Below are positions 20,499 to 30,172 of a DNA stretch of 32,661 nt, piece by piece. The notes beneath the pieces were generated by a model that did no database searches, had not been told where the DNA came from, and worked only from the letters and a program-made list of their open reading frames with translations. How positions within the stretch are numbered: the first letter of the stretch is position 1; each line of letters starts with the position of its first letter. This DNA is from Pseudomonas syringae (GTDB lineage Bacteria; Pseudomonadota; Gammaproteobacteria; Pseudomonadales; Pseudomonadaceae). The translations under genes and the position numbers were made by a program. The stretch is taken from the NCBI RefSeq assembly GCF_021606685.1, contig NZ_WKCB01000064.1, forward strand, positions 1 through 32,661, given 5' to 3'.

Positions 20499-21700
20499 CA
20501 GCGTTGCACAGCCTTGGGTGCGGCGATGCTGTTGTCATGGATCAACTGGTTGATCATGGCGTCAGCCTCGGCCAATTGGCGGTCGTAGACGTTGGTGGTG
20601 AACGAGGCCTTTTGCGGCGCCTGTTGCGCCAATACCGGGCCGCTCTGGTCGTGCAGGTCCACGTTGACCACGGTGGAAAGGCCCACGCGCAGCGGGTGCT
20701 TGGCCAGCTCATCGGCATTGATATGGATGCGCACCGGCACGCGCTGCACGATCTTGATCCAGTTACCGGTGGCGTTCTGCGCCGGCAGCAGGGCAAACGC
20801 GCTGCCGGTACCGGCGCCCAGGCTGTCGACGGTGCCGCTGTACTTCACGTCACTGCCGTAGATGTCCGACTCAATGTCCACCGGCTGACCAATGCGCATA
20901 TCGCGCAGTTGGGTTTCCTTGAAGTTGGCGTCGATCCACAGCTGGTTCAACGGGATCACCGCCATCAGCGCGGTCCCTGGCTGGACACGCTGGCCCAGCT
21001 GCACGGTGCGCTTGGCCACATAGCCGGTGACCGGTGCGATCAAGGTGCTGCGCGCATTGGTCAGGTAGGCCTGGCGCAGCTGTGCGGCGGCGGCCTGCAC
21101 ATCCGGGTGGGAGCTGATCACGGTGTCGTCGACCAGCGCATTGCTGGTTTTGAGTTGCTGCTCAAGGTTGGTCAGGGCGTTCTTTGCCGCTGTCAGGCTG
21201 TCACGGGCATGGGACAGCTCCTCCTGGGAAATCGCCCCGCCGGCCGCCAGGGTTTTACGCCGGTTGAAGTTGTCCTGGGCGGTTTGTACGTCGGCTTTCT
21301 GCGCATTGACCTGGGCCTTCATGCCATCGACATTGCTGTACAAACCACGCACCTGGCGCACCGTCCGGGCCAGGTTGGCCTGGGCACTTTGCAGCCCGAC
21401 GGCGGCGTCGTTCGGGTCGAAGTTGACCAGCACCTGGCCTTCGTGGACCAGGTCGCCATCGTCGGCGCCGATGCTGACCACGGTGCCGGTGACCAGCGGG
21501 GTGATTTCCACCACGTTGCCGTTCACGTAGGCGTCGTCGGTGCTTTCATTGAAGCGCCCGTAGAGTTCATACCAGCCCCACACGCCGACCACGCCAAGGA
21601 TGACAATCAGCGCCAGGCCGATCAGCATCACTTTGCGTTTGCGTGGGTTGTTGTCTTGCTTGGGTTGTTCGTTTGCTTGGGTGTTTTCGGCAGTGGCCAT
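20498..21700 (-). CDS. emrA: HlyD/EmrA-family periplasmic membrane fusion protein
   Basis: A 400-aa adaptor. Residues about 24-48 form the single membrane anchor (VMLIGLALIVILGVVGVWGW). A lipoyl-like half domain (VVEITPLVTGTVVSIGADDGDLV) follows. Residues about 90-190 form an alpha-helical hairpin (ANLARTVRQVRGLY to NALTNLEQQLKTSNALVDD). The second lipoyl half and beta-barrel come next (STLIAPVTGYVAKRTVQLGQ). It links the EmrB permease to the OprM-like channel. It ends in a one-base overlap with emrB and starts 15 bases after the outer-membrane gene. Confidence 0.93.
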   Translation of the reverse strand: MATAENTQANEQPKQDNNPRKRKVMLIGLALIVILGVVGVWGWYELYGRFNESTDDAYVNGNVVEITPLVTGTVVSIGADDGDLVHEGQVLVNFDPNDAAVGLQSAQANLARTVRQVRGLYSNVDGMKAQVNAQKADVQTAQDNFNRRKTLAAGGAISQEELSHARDSLTAAKNALTNLEQQLKTSNALVDDTVISSHPDVQAAAAQLRQAYLTNARSTLIAPVTGYVAKRTVQLGQRVQPGTALMAVIPLNQLWIDANFKETQLRDMRIGQPVDIESDIYGSDVKYSGTVDSLGAGTGSAFALLPAQNATGNWIKIVQRVPVRIHINADELAKHPLRVGLSTVVNVDLHDQSGPVLAQQAPQKASFTTNVYDRQLAEADAMINQLIHDNSIAAPKAVQR

Positions 21701-21715
21701 GACAAATACCTCAAA

Positions 21716-23167
21716 TTATTCCGTGCGTGTGGCTGGGGTGGTCGCTGCCACGTTGTCGGCGCTGTAGCCGCCGCCCAGGGCCTGCATCAATTGAATCGAC
21801 AGATCGATCTGCGCCGCATTCAAGGTCGCCAGCTGGCGCTGGGCCTGCAGCAATTGCTGCTCGATGCTGAGCACATCCAGGTAGTTACCGATCCCGGAGC
21901 TGTAGCGCTGCACGCCGGTGTCGTAAGACTGCTGGGCAATGTCCGCGGCATGCTGCTGGGCCTGGATCTGCCGACCGGTTTCGCGCAGTTGTGAAAGGGT
22001 GTTGCCGATATCCCCGAGGGCTTGCACCAGGGTCTTGTTGTACTGCGCCACAGCCAGGTCGTAGTCAGCGTCGCGGGCGTCGAGGTCGGCGCGCAAGCGG
22101 CCACCGTCGAAAATCGGCAGCGAAATCGTCGGCGCAATATTGAAGAAGCGGCTGGCCGACCCGAACATCGCATCCCCCAGTAACGACTCGGCCCCGGCGC
22201 TGGCGCTCAGGTTGAGGTTGGGGTAGAAACGGGTCTTGCTGGCGACGATATCTTTACTCGCGGCCTCGACTCTCCAGCGCGCGGCGATCAGGTCCGGGCG
22301 GCGGCCCACCAGCTCGGCGGGCAACACCGAAGGCACCGCGACGGCGGCCGGTTTCAGCACGTTGGGACGCGCCAGTTCATTGCCGCGGTCCGGGCCTTTG
22401 CCGAGCAATACCGCCAGGGCGATCTTGGCGCTCTGCAGTTGCTTTTCGGCGTCGATGAGCTGCGATTGGGCGCTGGCCTCCAGGCTTTCGGTCTGCTGGA
22501 ACTGGTAGTGGCTGTCGATGCCCGAGTTCAGGCGACGCTGGCTCAGGTCGAGCATTTGCCGGGTGCGCTTGAGGTCATCATTGGCCAGGTCACGCACGAT
22601 ATGCGCCTGGCCCAAATCGCTGTAGGCCTTGGCCACGTCGGCGGCAAGGGTCAGGCGCGCGGCCTGCTGGTCGACCTCGGCGGCACGGGCCTGGCCCAAC
22701 GCCGCTTCCCAGGCGGCGCGCTGGCCACCCCAGAGGTCGAAGTTGTAATTGAAGCTGGCGCCGATATTGCGCACGGTCGAGTACGCATCGCCCTGCCCCA
22801 GCGGGTCCTGATCCCTGGCCAGGCGGGAACGGGTCACACCGGCGCTGGCGTCCAGGGTCGGCATGCGCGCGGCATTCGCCGCATAGGCCGCCGCTTGCGC
22901 CTGATGGGCACGGGCGCTGGCAACTTGCATGTCGGGGCTGTTTTGCAGGGCCTCATGGATCAGGCCGTCGAGCTGGGGGTCGCCAAGGCTTTTCCACCAG
23001 TCGGCGGCAGGCCAGGCCGCGCTCGACAGGGTCACACCGCTCAACGACTTGCCGGTTTGCAGGGTGTTGGCGTCAAGGCGCTGGCCCTGGGTGTCGAGGC
23101 CACTGAAGTTGGCGCAACCGGCCATGCTCATGGCAATCAGCACCAGGCTGAGGGCACGTATGTTCAT
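21716..23167 (-). CDS. RND/MFS-type outer-membrane factor lipoprotein (OprM/NodT family)
   Basis: A 483-aa outer-membrane channel protein of the TolC superfamily. A lipoprotein signal ends in the lipobox SMAGC with Cys18 as the lipidated residue. Two repeats of the outer-membrane efflux domain follow, with characteristic strings WWKSLGDPQLDGLIHEAL near residue 58 and VVGRRPD-like ELVGRRPDLIAARWRVEAAS near residue 285. It provides the outer-membrane exit duct for the EmrAB-type pump downstream. The ATG at 23167 overlaps the marR stop as ATGA. Confidence 0.93.
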   Translation of the reverse strand: MNIRALSLVLIAMSMAGCANFSGLDTQGQRLDANTLQTGKSLSGVTLSSAAWPAADWWKSLGDPQLDGLIHEALQNSPDMQVASARAHQAQAAAYAANAARMPTLDASAGVTRSRLARDQDPLGQGDAYSTVRNIGASFNYNFDLWGGQRAAWEAALGQARAAEVDQQAARLTLAADVAKAYSDLGQAHIVRDLANDDLKRTRQMLDLSQRRLNSGIDSHYQFQQTESLEASAQSQLIDAEKQLQSAKIALAVLLGKGPDRGNELARPNVLKPAAVAVPSVLPAELVGRRPDLIAARWRVEAASKDIVASKTRFYPNLNLSASAGAESLLGDAMFGSASRFFNIAPTISLPIFDGGRLRADLDARDADYDLAVAQYNKTLVQALGDIGNTLSQLRETGRQIQAQQHAADIAQQSYDTGVQRYSSGIGNYLDVLSIEQQLLQAQRQLATLNAAQIDLSIQLMQALGGGYSADNVAATTPATRTE

Positions 23168-23637
23168 GCTTTACCTACCCGCTGCAGGGTGATGGGATCA
23201 CCGGCAGCAATCAGAATTTTCTTGAGGATTTTTTCCAGGGTTTCCAGCTCACCGGGCTCCAGCGCGCCAGCCAGCTGGTTCAGCGCTTGCGCGCCGATGT
23301 ACGGCAGCATGTCCGCCAGGCGCTGGCCTTCCGGCGTGAGCACAAGCTGCACTTGTCGACGGTCCTGCTCGGAGCGTTTGCGGTCCAGCAGGCCCTTCTG
23401 CTCCAGGCGGTCGAGCATCCGCGTCATCGAGCCGCTGTCCAGGGACAGGTTGCGGCACAGCTCCGCCGGGGTGTCGACGCCAAATTGCGCCATGATGATC
23501 AACACCTTGAACTGCGCGGCGGTGACGCCGTGGGGCTCCATATGGGTGTCGATAATCTTGTCTTTGAGGATTGCTGCGCGGCCCAACAACAGCCCGAGAT
23601 GGCAGTTGTGGAAGTTCTCAGGGGTGAAGTGCTTCAT
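23164..23637 (-). CDS. MarR-family repressor of the efflux operon
   Basis: A 157-aa winged helix-turn-helix protein. DNA-recognition region: TPAELCRNLSLDSGSMTRMLDRLEQKGLL near residues 56-84; wing: RKRSEQDRRQVQLVLTPEGQ. The ATG at 23637 has AAGGTGA at good distance. It is the first gene of the efflux operon and overlaps the next by four bases, so it very likely represses its own operon and is released by a phenolic or drug-like ligand, the general MarR/EmrR mechanism. Two copies of a palindromic site lie immediately upstream. Confidence 0.93.
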   Translation of the reverse strand: MKHFTPENFHNCHLGLLLGRAAILKDKIIDTHMEPHGVTAAQFKVLIIMAQFGVDTPAELCRNLSLDSGSMTRMLDRLEQKGLLDRKRSEQDRRQVQLVLTPEGQRLADMLPYIGAQALNQLAGALEPGELETLEKILKKILIAAGDPITLQRVGKA

Positions 23638-23650
23638 CGAAAGTCACCTT

Positions 23651-23706
23651 ATTACTGCCTAGGCAGTGAATGTATGACGAGATGTTACTGCTTAGGCAGC
23701 GAATGT
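23651..23706. promoter_or_regulatory. Twin MarR operators upstream of the efflux operon
   Basis: Site 1, ACTGCCTAGGCAGT (23654-23667), is a perfect 14-bp palindrome. Site 2, ACTGCTTAGGCAGC (23687-23700), is a near copy. Both sit in a longer shared context (TTACTG...GCAG.GAATG), and their centres are 33 bases apart, about three helical turns, so two dimers would bind on the same face. Site 1 lies 16 bases before the marR ATG, so bound repressor would cover the promoter and ribosome-binding region. Confidence 0.85.
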
Positions 23707-23768
23707 CAAATGGAATAATTAGCTTGCTTGGTAGTTTCACGACAGGTGGGGGGGAATGCAGACAAAAA

Positions 23769-23855
23769 GTGGGAGGGGGCTTGCTCCCGATTGCGCTGGG
23801 TCAGTCAAGTAGTAGTCGACTGAAACACCGAGATCGGGAGCAAGCCCCCTCCCAC
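23769..23855. repeat. REPIN between marR and tamB
   Basis: Inverted pair of GGGAGGGGGCTTGCTCCCGAT cores with about 40 bases between them. It lies just downstream of the tamB stop (minus strand) and upstream of the marR operators. Confidence 0.9.
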
Positions 23856-23877
23856 ATTTACTTTTTCCAATTGGGAT

Positions 23878-26800
23878 CTAGAAATCCCGTTTGTAGAAGA
23901 TATCCAATGAACTGGCCACGCCACTCGCCACTTCCAGGTACACCTTTTTGCTCAGCAGGTAGCGCAAGGCAATCGTGCTGGCCGGCTCGAACACCCCGAC
24001 CCCGTAACGCAGGCTGAGCTTCTCGGTGATCTTGCCGCTGGCGACCACGGCGGTGTTATTGCCGCTGCCTTGGGTATCGAGGTCGAAATCCTGGATGCCC
24101 AGGTTCTTGGCAATGTCCGAAGTGACCCCGGCGCTGCCCATCAAACCGAGGCCCAGGGCGGCCTCGGCGAGCATGTTGTTGTCTTCGCCGGTGGTCGTGC
24201 GCGAGCGCCCCAACACCAGGTAGGACAGCGCGTCTTCCTGGGCCATCGCCGGCTCGGAGAATATCTGCGTGGTAGGTTGCTCGGCGCTGCCGCTCAGGCG
24301 GATCCCGGCAGTCACGGTCCTGGACGGCTCGGTGGTCACCCTCACCGCTTCGATATCCAGGAACGGCTGATCGAGCGGCCCCGCGAACAACAGGCGTGCG
24401 CGGCGCACATTCAGCCGCTGCCCGTAGGCGCGGTAGCGCCCATCGTTGAGCCACAGCTCGCCACGGGTGTCCATGTTGTCCCCGATGTGCACATGCCCCT
24501 GCACCTTGGCGGTGAGGCCAAAGCCCGAGAAGTTGAGCTGGTCTTCGCCCACCGCCACGTCGATATCCATGGCCATCGCCATCGGCGGCTTGCCCTCCTC
24601 GGTCTGGCTGCCGACGATCACCGTGTCATCCGACACCTTGACCGTCGACGGCGGCAGTTCACGCACGGTGATGTCGCCCCGTGGAATCTTGACCTTGCCG
24701 GCAATCGCCAGCTTGTCGTTCTTCAGGCTGATCTTGAGGTCGGGCGCCACTTCCAGCGTGGCGTAAGGCTCCACCGTCACCGGCAGTTGCGAGCCTTGCA
24801 GGCTGAGGTCCACCACCAGGGCCTGGCCCCAGTCGATCTGGCCCTTGAGGCTGCCCTGCCCGGCCTTGCCACTGCGCCAGCCACCGTTGAGCTGCACGCT
24901 TTCACCGGCAATCAACGCCTGCACGTTCAAGCCTTCGAGGCTGACAGGCAGCTCCGGTCCGGAAATTTCGCCCCCCACCAGGTTCACGTTGCCGTTGACC
25001 AGCGGCGCCAGCAGCCCGCCGGAAATCCGCCCGCTGCCATTTAGCTTGCCGTTGAGCGTTTCCACCATCGGCACAAACGGCCGCGCCACCGCGAGGTCGA
25101 GGCCGGTGAGGCTGAAGTTGCCGGTGATCGGCTTGTTCTTGGGCAACGGGTTGATCTGCGCCTGCACCAGCAACTCGCCGAGCTTGCCGCCACGGAAGTT
25201 CAGCTGGGTGTCGATGCGCTTGGGGTTGAGGGTGGTTTCCAGCTTCAAGGTGTCGTAGGGGAAATCCAGCCACTGGTCCTTATCCTTGACGCGCAAGGTG
25301 CCGCCGCTGGCATCCACCGAAATCACGCCCTTGGGGCCACTGTCGGGCAGGTCGAGCTGTACGTCGGCGTTGAGCTTGCCCTGCCACGCGAAGTCTTTCG
25401 GCAAAAACGCCGCCAGGCTGTCGATGGGAAACTGCTTGAGGTGGTAGCGCAGCTTGGGCTCGGGCATCAGGCGCTGGTCTTCGCCGCACAGGCTCGCAGG
25501 GCCGGAGACCCAGCAGTGCGCCGCAAAGGTCAGCTTGCCGTCGGCCAGACGCTCGATTTTCGCCGGGGCCTGAAGCTTCCAGTCCTGCCCGCCGGCTTGT
25601 ACATCGCCGCTGGCCAGACGCCCGCGCCAATTGCCTTTGTCGAGATTGCCATCCAGGGCCAGCGCCAGTTTGACCAACGGGCCGGCCAGGTCCAACTGGA
25701 CGTTCTGGCGCTTGATATCGCCCTGGGCACTGGCGGTCAGGGTACCGACCTGAGTCTCACCGCTCTGAATGCCACTGCCCTTGAGGTCGATCCTGGCGCG
25801 CTGGGCGCTGTCCAGCTTGGCGTCGAGGGTGAGGCTTTGCAGGCGATTGTCGGCAAACGCCAATTGCTGCCCCTTGAGGCCGAGCGTGCCTTGAGGTGCC
25901 TGCAGGCTGCCGGCCACGTCGAGGCGGCCATTGACCTGCCCACGCAACTGCGGCCACAGCTGGGCGAGGCGCGTCAGCTTGATGTCGATCTGCCCAGCGA
26001 GGCGTTGCTGCAGGCTGCCGCTGCCGTTGATGCGGTTGTCACCCAGACGGATATCGAGGTTCGCCAGGGTCCATTGCTCGCCCGCGCCCTCTGCCTTGGC
26101 CGCCAACACGGCGGTTTGCCCGCGCAGGCGGCCCTTGAGGTCGAGGTCGGCATTCAGCTTGAGCTGTTCATTTTTGAACTCACCCTTGCTGCGTAACGGC
26201 CCGGCCAACGTGCCTGGCAATTCAGCCACCCAATACGCCGGGTTCAGTGCCGACAGGTCCAGCGCCGTGTCCCACGCAATGCCGTCGGCAAATTGCAGGT
26301 TCAAATGCCCCTCGGCCTTGCCCTGGCCGGCGGTCAGTTTCAGTTCGGGCAGGAACACTTGCTTGAGGTCGCCGCTGAACGGCGTGACCACCTTGAACGC
26401 GCCGGCAGGGCCGTCGAGGTCGGCGTTGAGGTTGCCGAGGTAATTGCCGTCCTTGTAGGAGATTTCGCCATTGAAGGTACGCAACACCACCTGCGGTTCG
26501 TCGATCACCGGATAGAGGCGATGCCACGGGAAGTCCAGCCAGGCAATCTTCGCCTCGGCGCTGAAGCCTTGTTGCCAATCCAGCTGGGCACTGAGCTTGA
26601 GGCTTTGTTGCTCGCCTGCATTCAGGTCGAGGCCGGCGATCTGCGCGCCTTTGGCGTCGACCTTGCCTTGCAACAGCAGGTCCACCGGGCCTTTTTCCGC
26701 AGGTAGCACAGCCTTGCCGAGTAACTGGTAGCCGTCTTTCAGGTTGCCCTTGGCGGTCAGGTCCAGTTGGTTGAGTCGCAGGGTATCGGGTAGGTCGGCG

Positions 26801-27561
26801 CTGGGTTTAAAGCCGTCGGCAGTGAGGTGCAACTGCGCGGGCAGGTTTTCCGCCAGGGGTTGCAGCTCGCCGCTGAGTTTGGCCGGCAGGTAACCACTGC
26901 TGTCAGCCTCGAGCTTGAGGGTCTTGAGCAAATCACCCTCGATGTTCAACGCCACCTGCCACGGCGCACCGCCCGGCGCGTAAGGCAGGCTCAGGTTGCC
27001 ACTGGCGCTGAGCCGCCAGTCTCCGGTGGGCAGCAAAAACCCCGCCAGGTCCAGCACTAGGCCATCGCGCTGCAGGTGCACCGAGTCGATGCGCATCCCA
27101 GCGGCAGTCCAATGCGCCACCAGCTGCAGGCCCTTGAGTTGTTCGCTGCCGTTGAACAACAGGCTGCCGACGCGAACATCGCCCAACTGGAGGGCGACGG
27201 GCAGTTTCAGATCGGGCAATTGAATCGGCCCGCTGCTCTCGTCCGTGCCAGGCGGGAATTGCAGACTGACCTGCTCCACCTCCAACCGGTCGATACACAA
27301 GGTCATGCGCAACAGGCACGCCGGCGACCAATCGAACGTTGGCGCCGTGAGTTCGACGCGGCTGCTGTCCTGCTGCCACAGCAGATGGTCGGCGCTCCAC
27401 TGGCCGCCCAAATGCCCCCGAAAATTCTCCACGCTCAAACCCGGTACGCGCCCCAGAGCCCAGCGGCTGCCCGCCTGGCTGCCGAGTACCGCCCACAGTG
27501 CCAGCAACAGCACGGCGAGGACGGCCACCATGGCCAGCCCCGCTATTTTCACACCACGCAT
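23878..27561 (-). CDS. tamB: Translocation and assembly module protein TamB
   Basis: A 1227-aa periplasm-spanning AsmA-like bridge protein. One N-terminal membrane anchor (VKIAGLAMVAVLAVLLLALWAV) is followed by a very long beta-rich region with repeating hydrophobic and charged strands. The C-terminal DUF490/TamB domain (residues about 880-1227) ends in the aromatic terminus FYKRDF. With TamA it helps insert some outer-membrane proteins; TamB-like proteins are also implicated in phospholipid transport to the outer membrane. The ATG at 27561 overlaps the tamA stop (TGATG); a GTG one codon upstream is the alternative. Length matches E. coli TamB (1259 aa). Confidence 0.95.
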   Translation of the reverse strand: MRGVKIAGLAMVAVLAVLLLALWAVLGSQAGSRWALGRVPGLSVENFRGHLGGQWSADHLLWQQDSSRVELTAPTFDWSPACLLRMTLCIDRLEVEQVSLQFPPGTDESSGPIQLPDLKLPVALQLGDVRVGSLLFNGSEQLKGLQLVAHWTAAGMRIDSVHLQRDGLVLDLAGFLLPTGDWRLSASGNLSLPYAPGGAPWQVALNIEGDLLKTLKLEADSSGYLPAKLSGELQPLAENLPAQLHLTADGFKPSADLPDTLRLNQLDLTAKGNLKDGYQLLGKAVLPAEKGPVDLLLQGKVDAKGAQIAGLDLNAGEQQSLKLSAQLDWQQGFSAEAKIAWLDFPWHRLYPVIDEPQVVLRTFNGEISYKDGNYLGNLNADLDGPAGAFKVVTPFSGDLKQVFLPELKLTAGQGKAEGHLNLQFADGIAWDTALDLSALNPAYWVAELPGTLAGPLRSKGEFKNEQLKLNADLDLKGRLRGQTAVLAAKAEGAGEQWTLANLDIRLGDNRINGSGSLQQRLAGQIDIKLTRLAQLWPQLRGQVNGRLDVAGSLQAPQGTLGLKGQQLAFADNRLQSLTLDAKLDSAQRARIDLKGSGIQSGETQVGTLTASAQGDIKRQNVQLDLAGPLVKLALALDGNLDKGNWRGRLASGDVQAGGQDWKLQAPAKIERLADGKLTFAAHCWVSGPASLCGEDQRLMPEPKLRYHLKQFPIDSLAAFLPKDFAWQGKLNADVQLDLPDSGPKGVISVDASGGTLRVKDKDQWLDFPYDTLKLETTLNPKRIDTQLNFRGGKLGELLVQAQINPLPKNKPITGNFSLTGLDLAVARPFVPMVETLNGKLNGSGRISGGLLAPLVNGNVNLVGGEISGPELPVSLEGLNVQALIAGESVQLNGGWRSGKAGQGSLKGQIDWGQALVVDLSLQGSQLPVTVEPYATLEVAPDLKISLKNDKLAIAGKVKIPRGDITVRELPPSTVKVSDDTVIVGSQTEEGKPPMAMAMDIDVAVGEDQLNFSGFGLTAKVQGHVHIGDNMDTRGELWLNDGRYRAYGQRLNVRRARLLFAGPLDQPFLDIEAVRVTTEPSRTVTAGIRLSGSAEQPTTQIFSEPAMAQEDALSYLVLGRSRTTTGEDNNMLAEAALGLGLMGSAGVTSDIAKNLGIQDFDLDTQGSGNNTAVVASGKITEKLSLRYGVGVFEPASTIALRYLLSKKVYLEVASGVASSLDIFYKRDF

Positions 27562-29288
27562 CACAGCTCAGGCCCCATGGAAAAGTGCAATCGAATGCCG
27601 CCCGGGTCTTCCAGGGCATGGGCCAGGTCGAGACGGATCGGCCCAACGGGCGACACCCAGCGGATGCCCACGCCGACGCCGGTTTTCAGGCTGGGCAATT
27701 CCAGGGTATTGAAGGAGTTGCCCTGGTCGATAAAGGTCGCGATCCGCCATTTTTCGGCGATGGAATATTGATACTCGGCGCTCAGGGCGACCATGTAGCG
27801 GCCACCGATACGGTCACCACGGTCGTTCTCCGGCGACAGCGTCTGGTACTCGTAGCCGCGCACACTCTGGTCGCCACCGGCAAAGAAGCGCAGCGACGGC
27901 GGCACCGACTGGTAGCCGTTGGTGGCGCTGCCGCCCACCTGCGCCCGGGCCAGGAACCGATGGTTGTCCCACAAAGTAGTGAGGCCTTTGACCATGGCCG
28001 TGCCGTACAGCAGGTTGGTGTCGGAGCCCAGGCCCTCTTTGGCCACCTTGGTGTCGAATTGCAGGCGGTAGCCGTTGTGCGGGTCGATGCGGTTATCGCT
28101 GCGCAGATAGGAATAGCTGACCCCCGGCATCACCAGGTTGCTGAGGCCCGAGTCGTTGCCCAGGCGATATTCTTCACGCTGGTATTTCAGCGAGATCACG
28201 CGGGTCCAGCCACTGGGCAACTTGCTGTGCCATTCGGGGCCGACGGTGAGCAATTTACTCAAGGTGTCGGTGTTGGCGAGTTCTTCGTTCTGATAGCCGC
28301 CGGCGAAGCGCAGTTTATCCGTGAGCGGTGGGTCCAGTGGGATGTCGTACCACAGGCCGACGTTCTGCCGTGGCGCCGACAGCTCAGCTTCCCAGCCGTA
28401 ACTATGGCCCTGCGGGTTGACCCAGTGACGCGTCCAGTTGGCCTTGCCGCGTGGGCCGACGTCAGTCGAAAAGCCCAGACCCAGGCCCATGGTGCGCGGC
28501 TTGCGGGTGTCGAGGTTGACCGCCACCGGAATCACGTCATTGGTTGACGCGGCCGGGGCGGCGTCCACGCGCACGCTTTCGAAAAAGCCGCTGGCTTGCA
28601 GGTTCTGGTTGAGTTCGGCGATGAGTTCGGAATCGTAGGGTGCGCCACTTTTGAAGGGCACCATGCGTTGCAGCAGCTCTTCGTCAAACGGCGTATCGCC
28701 GGCAAAGCTGACCTTGCCCAAGGTATAGCGCGGGCCGCTGTCATAAATGAGTTCGATATCGGCGACGCCGGCTTGCGGGTCTACCGAGAGTGTCTGGCGA
28801 GTAAAACGCCCGCTGAAAAAGCCGTAGCGCGAGGCCTGGTTCTGGATCAGACGCTTGGCGTCTTCGTAGTGGCCGTGGTTGAGCACGGCGCCGGGTTTGA
28901 GATCGTCGCTGGCAGGCACGCGAAACGCCTTGAGGTTCGCAGCCTCGCCGTCGACCCGCAGGGTCACGTTGCGCAAATGCACCGGTTCGCCGGGGTCGAC
29001 GGTGAGGGTCAGGCGCGGGTTCTTGCCGCCCTTCACCGCACTCTCGATGCGTGGTTGATAAAAGCCCAGAGCCTGGGCCGCTTTACGCGCCTGCTCCTCG
29101 GCGCCACGGCTGAACCGCAGCAAGGCTTCTTCATCACGATCGCCCACCCCGCCGATGTAGCCTTCGATGTTGGCTTTCAACGCGTCGTTTGCCGGTTTGA
29201 TCCGCACGTCCAATTCGCTTTGCGCGAATACGCCGCAGCTAGTGAACAGCAGAACCAAGCCGCTGGTAATTCTTCCTGGAAACTTCAT
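27561..29288 (-). CDS. tamA: Outer-membrane translocation protein TamA (Omp85 family)
   Basis: A 575-aa outer-membrane beta-barrel protein. A signal peptide (MKFPGRITSGLVLLFTSCGVFA, cleavage near residue 22) is followed by about three POTRA domains (residues about 25-265) and a 16-strand Omp85 barrel. The lid-lock motif appears as VRGYEYQ at 476-482. The C-terminal strand ends LHFSMGPEL. It pairs with TamB, whose start overlaps this stop, to form the TAM complex. E. coli TamA has 577 residues, so the gene is full length. Confidence 0.95.
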   Translation of the reverse strand: MKFPGRITSGLVLLFTSCGVFAQSELDVRIKPANDALKANIEGYIGGVGDRDEEALLRFSRGAEEQARKAAQALGFYQPRIESAVKGGKNPRLTLTVDPGEPVHLRNVTLRVDGEAANLKAFRVPASDDLKPGAVLNHGHYEDAKRLIQNQASRYGFFSGRFTRQTLSVDPQAGVADIELIYDSGPRYTLGKVSFAGDTPFDEELLQRMVPFKSGAPYDSELIAELNQNLQASGFFESVRVDAAPAASTNDVIPVAVNLDTRKPRTMGLGLGFSTDVGPRGKANWTRHWVNPQGHSYGWEAELSAPRQNVGLWYDIPLDPPLTDKLRFAGGYQNEELANTDTLSKLLTVGPEWHSKLPSGWTRVISLKYQREEYRLGNDSGLSNLVMPGVSYSYLRSDNRIDPHNGYRLQFDTKVAKEGLGSDTNLLYGTAMVKGLTTLWDNHRFLARAQVGGSATNGYQSVPPSLRFFAGGDQSVRGYEYQTLSPENDRGDRIGGRYMVALSAEYQYSIAEKWRIATFIDQGNSFNTLELPSLKTGVGVGIRWVSPVGPIRLDLAHALEDPGGIRLHFSMGPEL

Positions 29289-29352
29289 AGGCGCGGATGC
29301 TACACGAGCTGGGGAGTGTCTTAGAACTCAGACGATTCTGAAAAATTCTGCG

Positions 29353-30003
29353 TTAAGTCGTTACGGCCTGTAAGACCTGGGGATTGGGGTGGAAAAAAAC
29401 ATGTTCCAGAATAGGTCCTACGGCGACTTCGCCAATTTCCTCGTAACCCTGGCGCTTATAGAACTCCAGGTAGCGTGAGTTGCCCGTGTCGAGTACCACG
29501 CCGGATGAATGCGGGTCTTCCGCGCACCAGTTGTGAACCGCTTCCAGCAGTTGCTCGCCGTAGTGTTTGCCCTGGAACTGCGGGTGAATGCCCAACAGCG
29601 GCAACACGTGCACCGACTCGCTTGGCAGGCAGGCCATGACCGCATGGTGATAATCAAGATACCGCCGCGTACCGCGCACACCAGTGCTCAGCCACATGCG
29701 CAGTTGCCAGGCCCAGCTCTCGGTAATCCCCAGGCGCCGTTGCGGGGGAGCAATGAGGGCGATACCGATCAGCCGATCCTCGACGAACAGACCAATGGCG
29801 GGAAGCTTCTGAAAGAAGTGCTGCTTCACCAGTTCACGCACGGTGGCGCGAACACGCTGTTCATAGCCTGGCCGTTCCGCTTCAAAAATATACGCGAACG
29901 TCGGCTCATGCCGATAAGCCTGATACAGCAGGGACCGGGCCTCGCGGGAATAGCCGCTGTTGAGCAGACGGATTTGGGCAATGGCAGTCGAGGTTTCAGG
30001 CAT
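29353..30003 (-). CDS. GNAT-family N-acetyltransferase
   Basis: A 216-aa acetyl-CoA-dependent acyltransferase fold. The acetyl-CoA loop is visible as VLPLLGIHPQFQGKHYGEQLLEAV (residues about 144-167; Q/R-x-x-G-x-G/A type loop QFQGKHYGE), followed by VVLDTGNSRYLEFYKRQGYEEIG, the usual GNAT strand-5/helix region. The ATG at 30003 is preferred to the upstream in-frame one at 30027 because GGGAGA lies eight bases before it. Divergent from xthA and upstream of tamA on the same strand. The substrate is unknown. Confidence 0.85.
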   Translation of the reverse strand: MPETSTAIAQIRLLNSGYSREARSLLYQAYRHEPTFAYIFEAERPGYEQRVRATVRELVKQHFFQKLPAIGLFVEDRLIGIALIAPPQRRLGITESWAWQLRMWLSTGVRGTRRYLDYHHAVMACLPSESVHVLPLLGIHPQFQGKHYGEQLLEAVHNWCAEDPHSSGVVLDTGNSRYLEFYKRQGYEEIGEVAVGPILEHVFFHPNPQVLQAVTT

Positions 30004-30172
30004 ACGGTGAATCTCCCTGGGCGCCACTCAAAGGATGGCGTTCTTATGAGTACGAACCTGTGCGGCACCAGTCGTTCCCAGACAGTAGCAGCGCATCTGC
30101 CCGACCGCCACGCTGGCCCCCGCCCGACTTGTCGGCTAGCATCGCCCTTTTGCCAGGACTGGACTGCCGACC

